DNA of 64,000 nucleotides from SIG565 sp964607025 (GCA_964607025.1 CAZSIL010000006.1:5037-69036); one strand, 5' to 3'. Shown: positions 36,304 to 46,015, counted from the stretch's first letter. The notes: generated by a model not told the origin, from the letters alone. Translations and numbers: made by a program.

Positions 36304-37569
36304 ATGAAAAAAATATTATCGGTTTTTATTTCTCTTCTATTAATAACCACCCTTTTTGCCGGATGCGGCAAGACAAAAGCGGGCAGAGTTTATTATCTTA
36401 ATTTTAAGCCCGAGCAGGATGCAGCGTGGCAAGCATTGGCTAAAAAGTATACTGCAGATACGGGTGTAGAAGTAAAGGTAGTAACTGCGGCGGCAGGTAC
36501 CTACGAGCAAACTCTTACTGCCGAAATCGACAAAAAAGACGCGCCAACACTTTTTCAAATCAGCGGTATAACTGCGCTTGAATCGTGGGGCGATTATTGT
36601 TCGGATTTAATGGGCACCGAGGTTTACAAGCAACTTAAAAGCGATGAATTTGCGCTTAAAAAAGGAAGTAAAGTATACGGTGTAGGATACGTATACGAGG
36701 GCTACGGCATTATTGTAAACAAAAAACTTCTTAAAAAAGCGGGCTATGAGATGGATGATATTGAGAATTATGAAGAACTCAAAGCGGTAGCCGAAGATAT
36801 TACCAAACGCAAAAACGAGCTCGGCTTTTCGGCATTTACATCGCCCGGTCTTGATTCCTCATCAAGCTGGCGTTTCTCGGGACACCTTGCAAATCTTCCG
36901 CTTTATTATGAATTTAAAGAAGGAAATATAACAACCCAACCCGAAAAAATAGTTGGCACCTATATATCCGCTTTTAAAAACATTTGGGATTTGTATATTA
37001 AAAATTCCGCTGCCGACCCTGCCACCCTCACTGCCGTAACAAATGACCAGGCAACCGCCGAATTTACAAGTGAAAAGGCAGTATTCCACCAAAACGGCAC
37101 CTGGGCTTATACCGACGTAAAGTCTATTGGTGATGATAATTTAGGTTTCATCCCGATTTATTCTGGTATAGATGATGAAAAGCAGGGCTTTGCCGCAGGA
37201 ACCGAGAACTATTGGGCAGTAAACATTAATTCCACCGAAGCCGACCGTATGGCAACGCTAGACTTTTTAGAGTGGGTTGTAACGAGTGACGTTGGCACGA
37301 CGGCTTTGGCTGAAAGTATGGGCTTTGCCGCGCCCTTTAAAAAGGCAAAACCCGTTAATAACAAGCTCAGTAATATAATTGACGAATCGATTGATGATGA
37401 TAAATACAACGTGGCTTGGGTGTTCGGACTCACCCCCAACGTTGATACCTGGCGTTCCGATTTGGTTTCTGCGTTGGCTTCCTACTCGGCAGGCAAAGCC
37501 GACTGGAACGATGTAAAAAAGGCGTTTGTCGAGGGCTGGGAGAAAAACTATCAAGCATCGAAGCGATAA
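36304..37569 (+). CDS. ABC transporter sugar-binding lipoprotein
   Basis: The 421-aa extracellular binding protein has a lipoprotein signal (MKKILSVF ... LFAGCG, Cys at about residue 22) and the bacterial extracellular solute-binding family 1 fold. The two permeases and malQ downstream suggest maltodextrins or another alpha-glucan oligosaccharide as substrate. The ATG at 36304 follows GGAGG; an in-frame ATG at 36274 lacks a site and would bury the signal peptide. Confidence 0.9.
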   Translation: MKKILSVFISLLLITTLFAGCGKTKAGRVYYLNFKPEQDAAWQALAKKYTADTGVEVKVVTAAAGTYEQTLTAEIDKKDAPTLFQISGITALESWGDYCSDLMGTEVYKQLKSDEFALKKGSKVYGVGYVYEGYGIIVNKKLLKKAGYEMDDIENYEELKAVAEDITKRKNELGFSAFTSPGLDSSSSWRFSGHLANLPLYYEFKEGNITTQPEKIVGTYISAFKNIWDLYIKNSAADPATLTAVTNDQATAEFTSEKAVFHQNGTWAYTDVKSIGDDNLGFIPIYSGIDDEKQGFAAGTENYWAVNINSTEADRMATLDFLEWVVTSDVGTTALAESMGFAAPFKKAKPVNNKLSNIIDESIDDDKYNVAWVFGLTPNVDTWRSDLVSALASYSAGKADWNDVKKAFVEGWEKNYQASKR

Positions 37570-37573
37570 AAAG

Positions 37574-37594
37574 TGCGGCAGTTAATCTGCCGCA
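37574..37594 (+). promoter_or_regulatory. Intercistronic hairpin between binding protein and permeases
   Basis: An 8-bp GC-rich stem (TGCGGCAG / CTGCCGCA) has no T run. In ABC importer operons such hairpins commonly protect or partly attenuate the mRNA so that the binding protein is made in excess; that role is inferred here. Confidence 0.5.
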
Positions 37595-37620
37595 TACATA
37601 AATTATAAGGAGATAAAAAA

Positions 37621-38511
37621 ATGGCGAAAAAACGGTATAGCAGCACCGAAATTATAAATAAAAGTCAGCGCCGCGCTGTGAGAAAATACTGGCCCGTATT
37701 TCTTTTACCCACTGTTTTAGCATTTGTAATCGGTTTTATATGGCCGTTTTTTCAGGGTATATATTTATCTTTTTTCAGATTTAAAACACTAAGTAACCTT
37801 TCTTTTACAGGTTTTAAAAACTATATCAATGCATTTTCGGACCCGTCTTTTCTAAGTTCTTTCTGGTTCACCTGTGCTTTTACCTTGGTGTCGGTAATAC
37901 TTATAAACGTTATTGCCTTTTTTATTGCACTCACCCTAACCCGTAAAATTCGCGGCTCCGCACTTTTCCGTACCATATTTTTTATGCCTAATCTTATAGG
38001 CGGCATAGTGCTCGGTTATATATGGAAACTCATTTTAAACGGCGTGATTATCCGCTATTTTAATTCAACGCTAGCGCTTAATGCCTCGTTCGGTTTTTGG
38101 GGACTGATAATTTTAATATGTTGGCAGCAGATAGGTTATATGATGATAATTTATATTGCAGGTCTTCAGAACGTGCCGACAGAATATATCGAAGCCGCTT
38201 CGATTGACGGCGCCGATTCCTTACAGATATTAAGGCATATAACTTTACCTACAGTTATGCCGTCCATTACAATATGCACATTTTTAACGCTCACAAACTC
38301 ATTTAAGTTATTTGACCAAAACTTAGCGCTCACTGCAGGGGAACCCGCCCACGCAACCGAAATGTTGGCACTTAATATCTATAAGTCGTTTTATGAAAGC
38401 ACAACAAATATGGGTGTCGGTCAGGCAAAGGCGGTAATTTTCTTTGTTGTGGTGGTGGTAATAGCTCTCACCCAGCTTTATCTCACATCCAGAAAAGAGG
38501 CAACAGCATGA
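37621..38511 (+). CDS. ABC sugar permease (MalF/UgpA-like)
   Basis: The 296-aa protein has six membrane segments and the permease EAA motif (EYIEAASIDGADSLQILRHITLP, about residues 194-216) that contacts the ATPase. It pairs with the next permease; their genes overlap by 4 nt (ATGA). TAAGGAGA precedes the ATG. No ATPase gene lies in the cluster, so a shared MsmK/MalK-type ATPase elsewhere is likely. Confidence 0.92.
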   Translation: MAKKRYSSTEIINKSQRRAVRKYWPVFLLPTVLAFVIGFIWPFFQGIYLSFFRFKTLSNLSFTGFKNYINAFSDPSFLSSFWFTCAFTLVSVILINVIAFFIALTLTRKIRGSALFRTIFFMPNLIGGIVLGYIWKLILNGVIIRYFNSTLALNASFGFWGLIILICWQQIGYMMIIYIAGLQNVPTEYIEAASIDGADSLQILRHITLPTVMPSITICTFLTLTNSFKLFDQNLALTAGEPAHATEMLALNIYKSFYESTTNMGVGQAKAVIFFVVVVVIALTQLYLTSRKEATA

Positions 38512-39356
38512 AAATAAAAAAGTATACTTTGAAAGACAATATTTTAAGCGCTTTCTTTTCTGCTTTATCACTTCTTTGGGTTATGCCGATTATCATCGTG
38601 CTTATAAACTCTTTCAAAAAAAGTGATGCCATTGCGCTCACGCCCTTTGAATTACCGAACGCCGATACCTTTTTAGGCCTTCAGAACTATATAGGCGGTA
38701 TAACCCACGGCAACTATCCGTTTTATTTTTCGATACTCTATAGCATCATAATTACTGTTTTTTCGGTGGCGCTCATCCTTATATGCACGTCGATGGCGGC
38801 GTGGTATATCCATAGAGTAAACTCATTATTTTGCCGAATTATATATTATTTCTGCATTTTTTCTATGGTAGTGCCGTTTCAGATGGTTATGTTTACTTTG
38901 TCTAAAACTGCCGACCGATTATATCTTAACACCCCTTTTACAATACCTATTATCTATTTAGGGTTTGGCGCGGGACTCGCGGTATTTTTATTCAGCGGTT
39001 TTATAAAAGGTATACCTCTCGAAATCGAACAAGCCGCCACGATTGACGGCTGTAACACCTTGCAAACCTTTTTTATGGTGGTGGCGCCGATTATGAAATC
39101 GACCTATGTATCGGTAGGTATTTTACAGGTTATGTGGATTTGGAACGACTATTTGTTGCCGTATTTAGTGCTTGACAGAACAAAGTATATGACGATACCT
39201 ATACACATCCAATTTTTGCAGGGAAGCTACGGAAGGGTAGATTACGGCGCTACAATGGCGCTTATAATCCTTTGCCTTTTGCCGATTGTTATTGCTTATT
39301 TTTCTTCTCAAAAGCATATTATAAAAGGCGTTTTGTCGGGTGCTGTAAAGGGGTAA
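38508..39356 (+). CDS. ABC sugar permease (MalG/UgpE-like)
   Basis: The 282-aa protein has six membrane segments and the EAA motif LEIEQAATIDGCNTLQTFFMVVAP. It is the second half of the heterodimeric permease and is typical of the MalG family (WNDYLLPYLVL near the end). It is followed 4 nt later by malQ, which supports an alpha-glucan substrate. Confidence 0.92.
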   Translation: MKIKKYTLKDNILSAFFSALSLLWVMPIIIVLINSFKKSDAIALTPFELPNADTFLGLQNYIGGITHGNYPFYFSILYSIIITVFSVALILICTSMAAWYIHRVNSLFCRIIYYFCIFSMVVPFQMVMFTLSKTADRLYLNTPFTIPIIYLGFGAGLAVFLFSGFIKGIPLEIEQAATIDGCNTLQTFFMVVAPIMKSTYVSVGILQVMWIWNDYLLPYLVLDRTKYMTIPIHIQFLQGSYGRVDYGATMALIILCLLPIVIAYFSSQKHIIKGVLSGAVKG

Positions 39357-39360
39357 TATT

Positions 39361-40824
39361 ATGCGTGCAAACGGAATTTTAATGCCGATTTTTTCTTTGC
39401 CGTCGCCCTATGGTATTGGCACATTGGGTGCCGCGGCGAAGGAATTTGTAGATTTTCTAAAAAAAGCGGGACAAAAATATTGGCAAATATTACCTTTAGG
39501 TCCTATAAGCTTCGGCGATTCACCCTATCAGACGTACTCTTCCTTTGCGGGTAATCCATATTTTATAGATTTGGATAAGTTAAAAGATGAAGAACTATTA
39601 AACGATAGTGAAATTAGTGAATATACAAAAGAATCCGTTTTGGTTGATTACGAATTTCTTTATAACAACCGTTTATCTCTTTTGCAGATTGCTTATTCGC
39701 GATTTGTTCCCGATGATAAATACAGTGTTTTTTGCCTTGAAAACGCCGATTGGCTCGATAACTATGCTGTATTTATGACACTAAAAAATAATTACGGCGA
39801 TGCACCATCATCGTCTTGGGACCACCGACATAAATTTTTTGATAATGAAACGGTTATGGCGGTTAAAAAAGAGCACCGCGACACTTTAGATTTCTATAAA
39901 TTTTTGCAGTTTAAATTCATGTCACAATGGTATGAGCTTAAAACCTATGCCAACGAAAACGGAATACAAATTATTGGCGATATCCCGATTTATGTAGCGC
40001 TTGACAGTGCGGACGTGTGGTCAAATCCAACCCAGTTTTTGTTGGATGAAGACCTAAAACCGACAGCCGTTGCAGGTTGTCCGCCCGATGCTTTTTCTTC
40101 TACAGGACAGCTATGGGGCAATCCGCTGTATCGTTGGGATAAGATGAAAAAGGACGGCTATAATTGGTGGCGTCGCCGCCTTGCATTTTCTTTTAAACTC
40201 TATGACGTTTTACGAATAGACCATTTCCGCGGTTTCGAGTCCTTTTATGCTATACCGTTTGGCAGTGAAACGGCAGAAACAGGCAGTTGGGAAAAGGGCC
40301 CCGGGATAGATTTTTTTCGTTCACTCGAAAAACAGTTTGGCAAAATGCCGGTTATCGCGGAAGACCTGGGATTTTTAACCGAATCTGTGCGCGAATTATT
40401 AACCTCCAGCGGTTTCCCGGGTATGAAGGTGCTGCAGTTTGCCTTCGATTCAAGAGAAAGCGGCGATTATCTTCCGCATAATTATACAAAAAACAGCGTT
40501 GTGTATACTGGTACACACGATAACAACACTATACTCGGTTGGTGTAGTGAAGTGCCGAAAGCCACTTTAAGCCACGCTAAAAAATATCTATCGGCAACGG
40601 GTGGTAAAAACTTGGTGGATGCTATGATAAAAACGGCTATGCAGTCGGTAAGTGATACCTGTATACTAATGATGCCCGACTTGCTTTATAAGGATAAAAC
40701 GGGCAGAATAAACACCCCCTCAACCGTCGGCGGAAATTGGACCTGGCGTGCAGAAAAACACGAAATAACCGAACAGTTGGCTCAAAAACTGTTGGAAAAG
40801 ACTAAACTCTATGGTAGAATATAA
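39361..40824 (+). CDS. malQ: 4-alpha-glucanotransferase (amylomaltase, GH77)
   Basis: MalQ moves glucan segments between maltodextrins, releasing glucose and longer chains. The 487-aa length is standard. Visible motifs are GILMPIFSLPSPYGIGTLG, the nucleophile Asp in LRIDHFRGFESFYAIP, the acid/base Glu in VIAEDLGF, and TGTHDNNTILGW. It is cotranscribed with the ABC permeases and links imported maltodextrin to the glycogen enzymes at the left end of the window. Confidence 0.95.
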   Translation: MRANGILMPIFSLPSPYGIGTLGAAAKEFVDFLKKAGQKYWQILPLGPISFGDSPYQTYSSFAGNPYFIDLDKLKDEELLNDSEISEYTKESVLVDYEFLYNNRLSLLQIAYSRFVPDDKYSVFCLENADWLDNYAVFMTLKNNYGDAPSSSWDHRHKFFDNETVMAVKKEHRDTLDFYKFLQFKFMSQWYELKTYANENGIQIIGDIPIYVALDSADVWSNPTQFLLDEDLKPTAVAGCPPDAFSSTGQLWGNPLYRWDKMKKDGYNWWRRRLAFSFKLYDVLRIDHFRGFESFYAIPFGSETAETGSWEKGPGIDFFRSLEKQFGKMPVIAEDLGFLTESVRELLTSSGFPGMKVLQFAFDSRESGDYLPHNYTKNSVVYTGTHDNNTILGWCSEVPKATLSHAKKYLSATGGKNLVDAMIKTAMQSVSDTCILMMPDLLYKDKTGRINTPSTVGGNWTWRAEKHEITEQLAQKLLEKTKLYGRI

Positions 40825-40839
40825 GGAGAATAAAGCAAA

Positions 40840-41811
40840 ATGTGTACCGCGATAAGATTTAGCAGTATTAACACGTATTTTGGCAGAACGCTTGATATAG
40901 AGCATTGCTATGGCGAAAAGATTGTACTGACACAGCAGAATTTTTCTTTTAAATTTAAAAACGGAACTGCCATCAATGAACATTTCGCTATTCTCGGCAC
41001 CGCAGTAGTTGCCAATAATTACCCTTTGTATTTTGATGCAGTTAACGAAAAAGGTCTTGCTGCGGCAGGTCTTAACTTTCCCGAAAATGCAGTGTATAAT
41101 GAGCCGATTGCCAATAAAAACAATTTAGCATCGTATGAACTTATAAACTATATTTTAAGCGTTTGCGACAGTGTAAAAGCGGCCCGACGGGAGCTTGAGA
41201 ATATAAATATTACAAAGATAAGTTTTTCAGATGAATTACCGCCATCCCCTTTGCATTTTATGTTTGCCGACAGTAGCTGCGCCATAACCGTAGAACCCAC
41301 ACACGAGGGCTTAAAAATTTATGATAACGAAATCGGTGTGCTAACAAATAATCCGCCTTTTCCTTATCATACCGAAAATATTAAAAATTATATAGGTTTA
41401 TCCACTAGAAACCCACATAATAGATTCTCAGCCCACCTAGAGTTCGAGTGTAGCAGCAAGGGTATGGGAACCTTTGGGCTGCCGGGCGACTTATCAAGCG
41501 CATCGCGTTTTATACGCGCGGCTTTTTTTAAAGAAAACGCAAAGCAAGAAACCGAGCGGGAAAAAAGTGTTATGCAGTTTTTTTGCGTTTTGGGTAGCGT
41601 GAATCAGATAAGCGGTTGCAATGTTTTAGAAAACGGAACCTATGAGTATACTAAATATACGTCTTGCGTTGATCTTGAAAATATAATATACTATATTAAA
41701 ACCTATTATGGCACCGTTTCATCGGTTTCGCTGAAACGTGAAAAAATCGACTCGGACAAATTAAAAATGTGGGACTTTTTAGAAGCACCGCAAATAAATA
41801 ATCTTAATTAG
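40840..41811 (+). CDS. Choloylglycine hydrolase family protein (bile salt hydrolase/penicillin V acylase-like)
   Basis: The family cleaves amide bonds using an N-terminal Cys exposed after Met removal. The 323-aa protein keeps Cys2 (MCTAIRF), Arg and Asp in YFGRTLDIEH, an Asn in AAGLNFPENAVY, VLTNNPPFPYH, and the Arg in GDLSSASRFIRAAFF, which matches the full bile salt hydrolase active-site set. Deconjugation of taurine- or glycine-bile acids is thus likely, though N-acyl-lactone or penicillin V activity is possible. It follows malQ by 15 nt with AAGGAG upstream. There is no signal peptide, which fits a cytoplasmic enzyme. Confidence 0.88.
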   Translation: MCTAIRFSSINTYFGRTLDIEHCYGEKIVLTQQNFSFKFKNGTAINEHFAILGTAVVANNYPLYFDAVNEKGLAAAGLNFPENAVYNEPIANKNNLASYELINYILSVCDSVKAARRELENINITKISFSDELPPSPLHFMFADSSCAITVEPTHEGLKIYDNEIGVLTNNPPFPYHTENIKNYIGLSTRNPHNRFSAHLEFECSSKGMGTFGLPGDLSSASRFIRAAFFKENAKQETEREKSVMQFFCVLGSVNQISGCNVLENGTYEYTKYTSCVDLENIIYYIKTYYGTVSSVSLKREKIDSDKLKMWDFLEAPQINNLN

Positions 41812-41820
41812 GAGAATATT

Positions 41821-42351
41821 ATGAGTTTTTTAGAAATAGCGAGTGCAAGGCAATCCTGCCGAAGCTACAACAGGGAAAAAGCCGTAGAAAACGAAAAAAT
41901 CGAGAGCATTTTAGAGGCGGCAAGAATTTCCCCTTCGGCTTGTAATGGTCAGCCGTATCATATCACCGTCTGCAAGGGCGATACGGCAAAACAGGTTGCC
42001 AAGGCAACACAGGGTATGGGGATGAATAAATTTACATCCGATTCACCCGTAATGATGGTTATCTCCGAAATGCCCTATGTAAAAACGGCGGCGCTCGGCT
42101 CAAAACTCAAGGGTAACGATTATCGCTCCATTGATATCGGCATTGTGGCGGCATATATCACCGCCGAAGCCACAGTACAGGGACTCGGCAGTTGTATACT
42201 CGGTTGGCTCGATAGTGATAAAATAAAGAAAATTTGCCGCCTTGACGGTGACGTGCGGCTTGTTATATCGCTCGGTTATGCGTCAGAAAGTGATACTCTT
42301 CGCGCTAAAAAGCGTAAAAATTTAAGTGAAATTGTAACCGTAATGGAATAG
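41821..42351 (+). CDS. Nitroreductase-family flavoprotein
   Basis: The 176-aa protein has the FMN-binding nitroreductase pattern: ASARQSCRSYNREKAV near the start, EAARISPSACNGQPYHITV, and GLGSCILGW (Gly-rich FMN contact). These proteins reduce nitro groups, quinones or enones; the natural substrate cannot be read. It follows the bile salt hydrolase-like gene by 9 nt, so the two are probably cotranscribed. A strong terminator follows. Confidence 0.88.
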   Translation: MSFLEIASARQSCRSYNREKAVENEKIESILEAARISPSACNGQPYHITVCKGDTAKQVAKATQGMGMNKFTSDSPVMMVISEMPYVKTAALGSKLKGNDYRSIDIGIVAAYITAEATVQGLGSCILGWLDSDKIKKICRLDGDVRLVISLGYASESDTLRAKKRKNLSEIVTVME

Positions 42352-42363
42352 GTTTACATATAA

Positions 42364-42396
42364 AAAACGGAAAGAATTTTAGTTCTTTCCGTTTTT
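42364..42396. terminator. Bidirectional terminator between nitroreductase and egsA-like gene
   Basis: A 13-bp stem (AAAACGGAAAGAA / TTCTTTCCGTTTT) with T runs on both strands separates convergent genes. Confidence 0.9.
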
Positions 42397-42407
42397 TGTT
42401 TTGTATT

Positions 42408-43661
42408 TTATTTACCGAAAAAATCGTAATTTAACCAAAGCACCGTAAATCTATCTTTTAGGTCTTTTGCATAAAAAATAGCATCGTCAATAGTTTTTGA
42501 ACTGTACATATCATAAAAATCATCCATATTAAGTTCTACAAGACTGAGCATATCTTTGATTTCTTGGGGGCTTGGCATATCATCTAAAATTTTTCTGATT
42601 TCGTTTTCTTTTTCAAGATATGTTTTAGTCCTATCCGTATCATAATAACCTGCTTTTTTTTGCAAAGAAATACAACTATCGGCTATTCTTGAGTAAATCT
42701 CGCGAATTTTCTGCTCAAACATATTTGTGTGGGATACGTCACAAAAATCAGCAGATAAAAGTTTCTGACGAATTTCGGCCGTGATAACGGTTGAAAATGC
42801 TACGTCTATTCCGTGTGGTAAATATTCTTGGTTATTTAATATACCCGTTATCTCAAAGAAGTGGGATAGGTGGTGTTCACTACCCGATGCGGGACGTGAG
42901 GACCCTACGAAGCTTAGAAGTATACCGATAACCACAAGCGCTTCCATAAGCGCCTTTATGCTTTCTTCTCGTCGCTTAAGTATGCCTGATGCCAGTGTTA
43001 AAGTATTGTCTATTTGTTCTTTCGTTAAATTGTAAATGTAGGGACAAAAATATTCCCCTAAAATACAGTTGGCAAGTTTCCAGTCGTTTAATGCGGAAAA
43101 TTTACCGATAATATCGCCGTAACCCGCCTTTATCATATCTATGGGCGCGTTTTTGAGAACAGCGGTATCGGCGATAATTGCCAATGGTACGCCGACGGGA
43201 TACGTGACCTTCATCCCGCCCATAATCATAGCGGCACCGCTTGAACAATAGCCATCCATCGACGGCGCCGTAGCAACTATCATATACGGAATTTTATTTT
43301 CGTAGGAAGTGTATTTGCAAAGGTCCTGTATAACGCCCGAACCAATACCGATAATTAAATCTATGCCACCAAGCTCTGCTTTTATAGTAGCCACCGCTTT
43401 TTCATCGGGTACAAGTATTTTTTCGCCGCTAAAAATAACCTTTTTAATATTCTTTCCCCTAAGAGCTGCTTCGGTCTTTTCTCCTGCCGCCAAAAAGGTG
43501 TTTTGGTCGGCAACGATTAAAATGCTGTTGTATTCTTCGCATATTTCGGTAAGGTGGGTACAAGCATTGTTTTCAATATAAACATATTTTATATCACAAC
43601 TGTGTTTTTTACCGCATTCACAATTAACACCCTTTAAAAGCTCGTTTATATTCATATCCAT
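42408..43661 (-). CDS. Glycerol-1-phosphate dehydrogenase family protein (EgsA/AraM-like)
   Basis: The 417-aa protein has the iron/nickel-alcohol dehydrogenase fold of AraM/EgsA: IIGIGSGVIQDLCKYTSY (NAD loop), APSMDGYCSSGAAMI and the metal-binding GSEHHLSHFFEI. AraM of B. subtilis reduces dihydroxyacetone phosphate to sn-glycerol-1-phosphate and lies in the arabinose operon. Here it pairs with an AraC regulator and opposes a sugar isomerase-kinase operon, a similar setting. Starts at 43661 and 43655 are both possible. Confidence 0.88.
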   Translation of the reverse strand: MDMNINELLKGVNCECGKKHSCDIKYVYIENNACTHLTEICEEYNSILIVADQNTFLAAGEKTEAALRGKNIKKVIFSGEKILVPDEKAVATIKAELGGIDLIIGIGSGVIQDLCKYTSYENKIPYMIVATAPSMDGYCSSGAAMIMGGMKVTYPVGVPLAIIADTAVLKNAPIDMIKAGYGDIIGKFSALNDWKLANCILGEYFCPYIYNLTKEQIDNTLTLASGILKRREESIKALMEALVVIGILLSFVGSSRPASGSEHHLSHFFEITGILNNQEYLPHGIDVAFSTVITAEIRQKLLSADFCDVSHTNMFEQKIREIYSRIADSCISLQKKAGYYDTDRTKTYLEKENEIRKILDDMPSPQEIKDMLSLVELNMDDFYDMYSSKTIDDAIFYAKDLKDRFTVLWLNYDFFGK

Positions 43662-43676
43662 TTCCTTCCTGATCGA

Positions 43677-44501
43677 TTATTTTCTATAGCTTTTCGGCGG
43701 TTTTCCGTAGGTCTTTTTGAAAACTCGACTAAAATAGTTGTAATCTGAAAAACCAACTTTATCGGCAATTTCAGATGTTGGTAATTCAGTTGTTTTAAGC
43801 AGTTTTTTTGCGCGGTGCATACGGCGGCGCAAAATATATTTTGAAACCCCCATTTTTATCTCTTTTTTAAAAATTTCGTATAGCTTCGTCCTGCCGACCC
43901 CGATAGCGCTGCAAATATCTTCAATCTCTAAATTTTCTCCTAAATGCTCCTCAATGTATCTTTTTGCCCCTTCAAAAATTTTATTGCTTTCGGGCAAAAT
44001 CAACTCTCGATTTATAATATAAGACGTACACGCTTCCATTATTTTTGCAGCCGAGCATATCTGCTCATTTGTTTTATAACTAATCGAATCAAGACCGCGG
44101 GATAGGAGTACCATATCTAAATTCAGTTTTTCCGATAAGTTTTGTGCACGGATAAAAAGCTGTGTTTTGTCGGGGTTGTCGGTTATTTGTCCAAACATTA
44201 AGTATCCTATGATTTTTTCACTTTCATGCAAGGGAATTACCGCTTCCACAAGCCCGGCATGGCATTTATAAAGCACCAATTTATTTTCCTTTTCGCATTT
44301 TTGACATTGCCGTTTATCAGCATAATTACATTTACGGCGTGTGACGGGGTGGCTTTTCATAATACTGCAAAATGCACAATCGTTTTGAGGATAGGACAAT
44401 ATCTGCTTGAAAGCAGCATCAAACAGCACAAACCGAATGCCCGAGAGCATATAAAAAGATTTCATAAGGTCCTTTAGTTCTTCGGTATTGATTTTTGACA
44501 C
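43677..44501 (-). CDS. AraC-family regulator with PocR sensory domain
   Basis: Residues from about 10 to 165 form a PocR domain (RFVLFDAAFKQILSYP, CNYADKRQCQKCEKENKLVLYKCHAGLVEAVIPL, with several Cys), which senses small polyols or hydrocarbon derivatives. Residues from about 175 to 274 form the two-HTH AraC domain (LEIEDICSAIGVGRTKLYEIF, TSEIADKVGFSDYNYFSRVFKKTYGKPP). Start is GTG. It is 15 nt upstream of the egsA-like gene and divergent from the isomerase operon, which it likely controls. Confidence 0.92.
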   Translation of the reverse strand: MSKINTEELKDLMKSFYMLSGIRFVLFDAAFKQILSYPQNDCAFCSIMKSHPVTRRKCNYADKRQCQKCEKENKLVLYKCHAGLVEAVIPLHESEKIIGYLMFGQITDNPDKTQLFIRAQNLSEKLNLDMVLLSRGLDSISYKTNEQICSAAKIMEACTSYIINRELILPESNKIFEGAKRYIEEHLGENLEIEDICSAIGVGRTKLYEIFKKEIKMGVSKYILRRRMHRAKKLLKTTELPTSEIADKVGFSDYNYFSRVFKKTYGKPPKSYRK

Positions 44502-44528
44502 AAAAATCCGCCCTTTAAGTACAAATTT

Positions 44529-44545
44529 ACCATTTTTGGTATAAT
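44529..44545 (+). promoter_or_regulatory. Promoter -10 and operator of the isomerase operon
   Basis: TATAAT (44540-44545) lacks a clear -35 at the right distance, which suits an activator-dependent promoter. It overlaps the palindrome TACCATTTTTGGTA (44529-44542), a candidate site for the divergent AraC/PocR protein. Confidence 0.5.
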
Positions 44546-44611
44546 ATTATCTATAATTATATCATTAAATCCGTTAAAATAAAAGTATAAAATTTTAAAG
44601 GAGGTTATTCT

Positions 44612-46015
44612 ATGAAAAAACAAACTTTTGCATTATTTTTTGGCAACCGTGGCTTTATGCCGGCAGAACTTATTGAAGGCGCCCGTGAGGATATGATTAA
44701 GGCAGTAACCGATGCCGGTTATAACTATATCATTATGGACAAACAAGCAACTCGTTACGGCGCGGTTGAGACAAGAGACGAAGGCCTACTTTACGCTAAA
44801 TGGCTCAAATCCCATGAGGGAGAATATGATGGCGTTATCCTTTGTATGCCAATATTTGTTGATGAAATTGGTGCAATTACCGCATTGCAGGATGCAGGTG
44901 TGCCAATTTTAATGCAGGCATATCCCGACGAAATCGGTAAAATGGATTTTGCACACCGCAGAGATGCTTATTGCGGTAAATTTTCTGTTACCGATGTATT
45001 TTCACAGTATAAAGTTCCTTTTACTGTTATGAAGCCCCACGTTGTACATCCGCTGAGTGAAGCATTTGCCGAAAATCTCCGTGATTTTGCCGCTGTTTGT
45101 CGTGTTGTTAAAGGTATGAGACGGTTTAACCTTGGTGTAATCGGCGCCAGAACAACCGCCTTTAAAACGGTTCGTTTTGACGAAATCACCTTACAGCACT
45201 ACGGCATTAATACCGAGTCGTTTGACTTATCTGAACTCTTCGAGTTTGTTCGCGCTAAAGCTGATGATGATGAAAAGGTTATCGCTAAAAAGGCGGCACT
45301 CGAAAAATACAGTAATTTTTCTAACGTCCCTGAGGATAAGAAAATTATGCTCTCAAAAATCAGCGTTGTTATTGATGAGTACATCGAAAACTACCATCTC
45401 GATGCAGTATCGCTTCGTTGCTGGAATGAGATGGAAACATATTTGCGCGTATGTCCCTGTGTGCTTATAAGTGAGTTTAACGACCGCGGCATACCTTGTT
45501 CGTGCGAAATCGACGTATGCTCGGCAATTACAATGCGCGCATTGGCTCTCGCAACCGAGGGTCCCGCCGCTTGTCTTGACTGGAATAACAACTATGGTGA
45601 TGATCCTAACAAGGTAATTTTGTTCCACTGCGGCTCTACCGCTCAAAAGCTTATGGCAGGTATTGGTACCGTTACCTCCCACAAAATGTTTGATAAAGGC
45701 GACCCGGGTAGTGGTTGGGGAACAAACGAGGGTAGAATTGCCTCCTTCCCGATGACATATACTAACTGTAAAACAGAAGACGGTAAACTTACAATATACG
45801 TTAGCGAAGGCGAGTTTATAGATGACGAGATTGAAGATGCATTCTTTGGTTGCGGCGGCGTTGCAAGAATTGAGAATTTACAGGATAAGCTTATTAAACT
45901 TGCACGTGGTGGCTTTAAGCATCATACAACAGTTGCTAACGGTCATGTTAAAGATATCCTTGAGGAAGCTTTTAACACCTATCTTGGCTACGATGTAATA
46001 AGCATTGAAAAATAG
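44612..46015 (+). CDS. L-fucose/L-arabinose isomerase family protein
   Basis: The 467-aa protein has the FucI/AraA fold: an N-terminal domain (ALFFGNRGFMP), LRCWNEMETYLRVCPCVLIS, EIDVCSAITMRALALATEGPAACLDWNNNYGDD (metal-ligand region) and FHCGSTAQKL. Such enzymes convert an aldose to a ketose. It is probably not a canonical FucI because of the shorter length and divergent N-terminus. AAAGGAGG precedes the ATG. The kinase and epimerase-like gene follow, so it likely performs the first step on an imported sugar. Confidence 0.8.
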   Translation: MKKQTFALFFGNRGFMPAELIEGAREDMIKAVTDAGYNYIIMDKQATRYGAVETRDEGLLYAKWLKSHEGEYDGVILCMPIFVDEIGAITALQDAGVPILMQAYPDEIGKMDFAHRRDAYCGKFSVTDVFSQYKVPFTVMKPHVVHPLSEAFAENLRDFAAVCRVVKGMRRFNLGVIGARTTAFKTVRFDEITLQHYGINTESFDLSELFEFVRAKADDDEKVIAKKAALEKYSNFSNVPEDKKIMLSKISVVIDEYIENYHLDAVSLRCWNEMETYLRVCPCVLISEFNDRGIPCSCEIDVCSAITMRALALATEGPAACLDWNNNYGDDPNKVILFHCGSTAQKLMAGIGTVTSHKMFDKGDPGSGWGTNEGRIASFPMTYTNCKTEDGKLTIYVSEGEFIDDEIEDAFFGCGGVARIENLQDKLIKLARGGFKHHTTVANGHVKDILEEAFNTYLGYDVISIEK

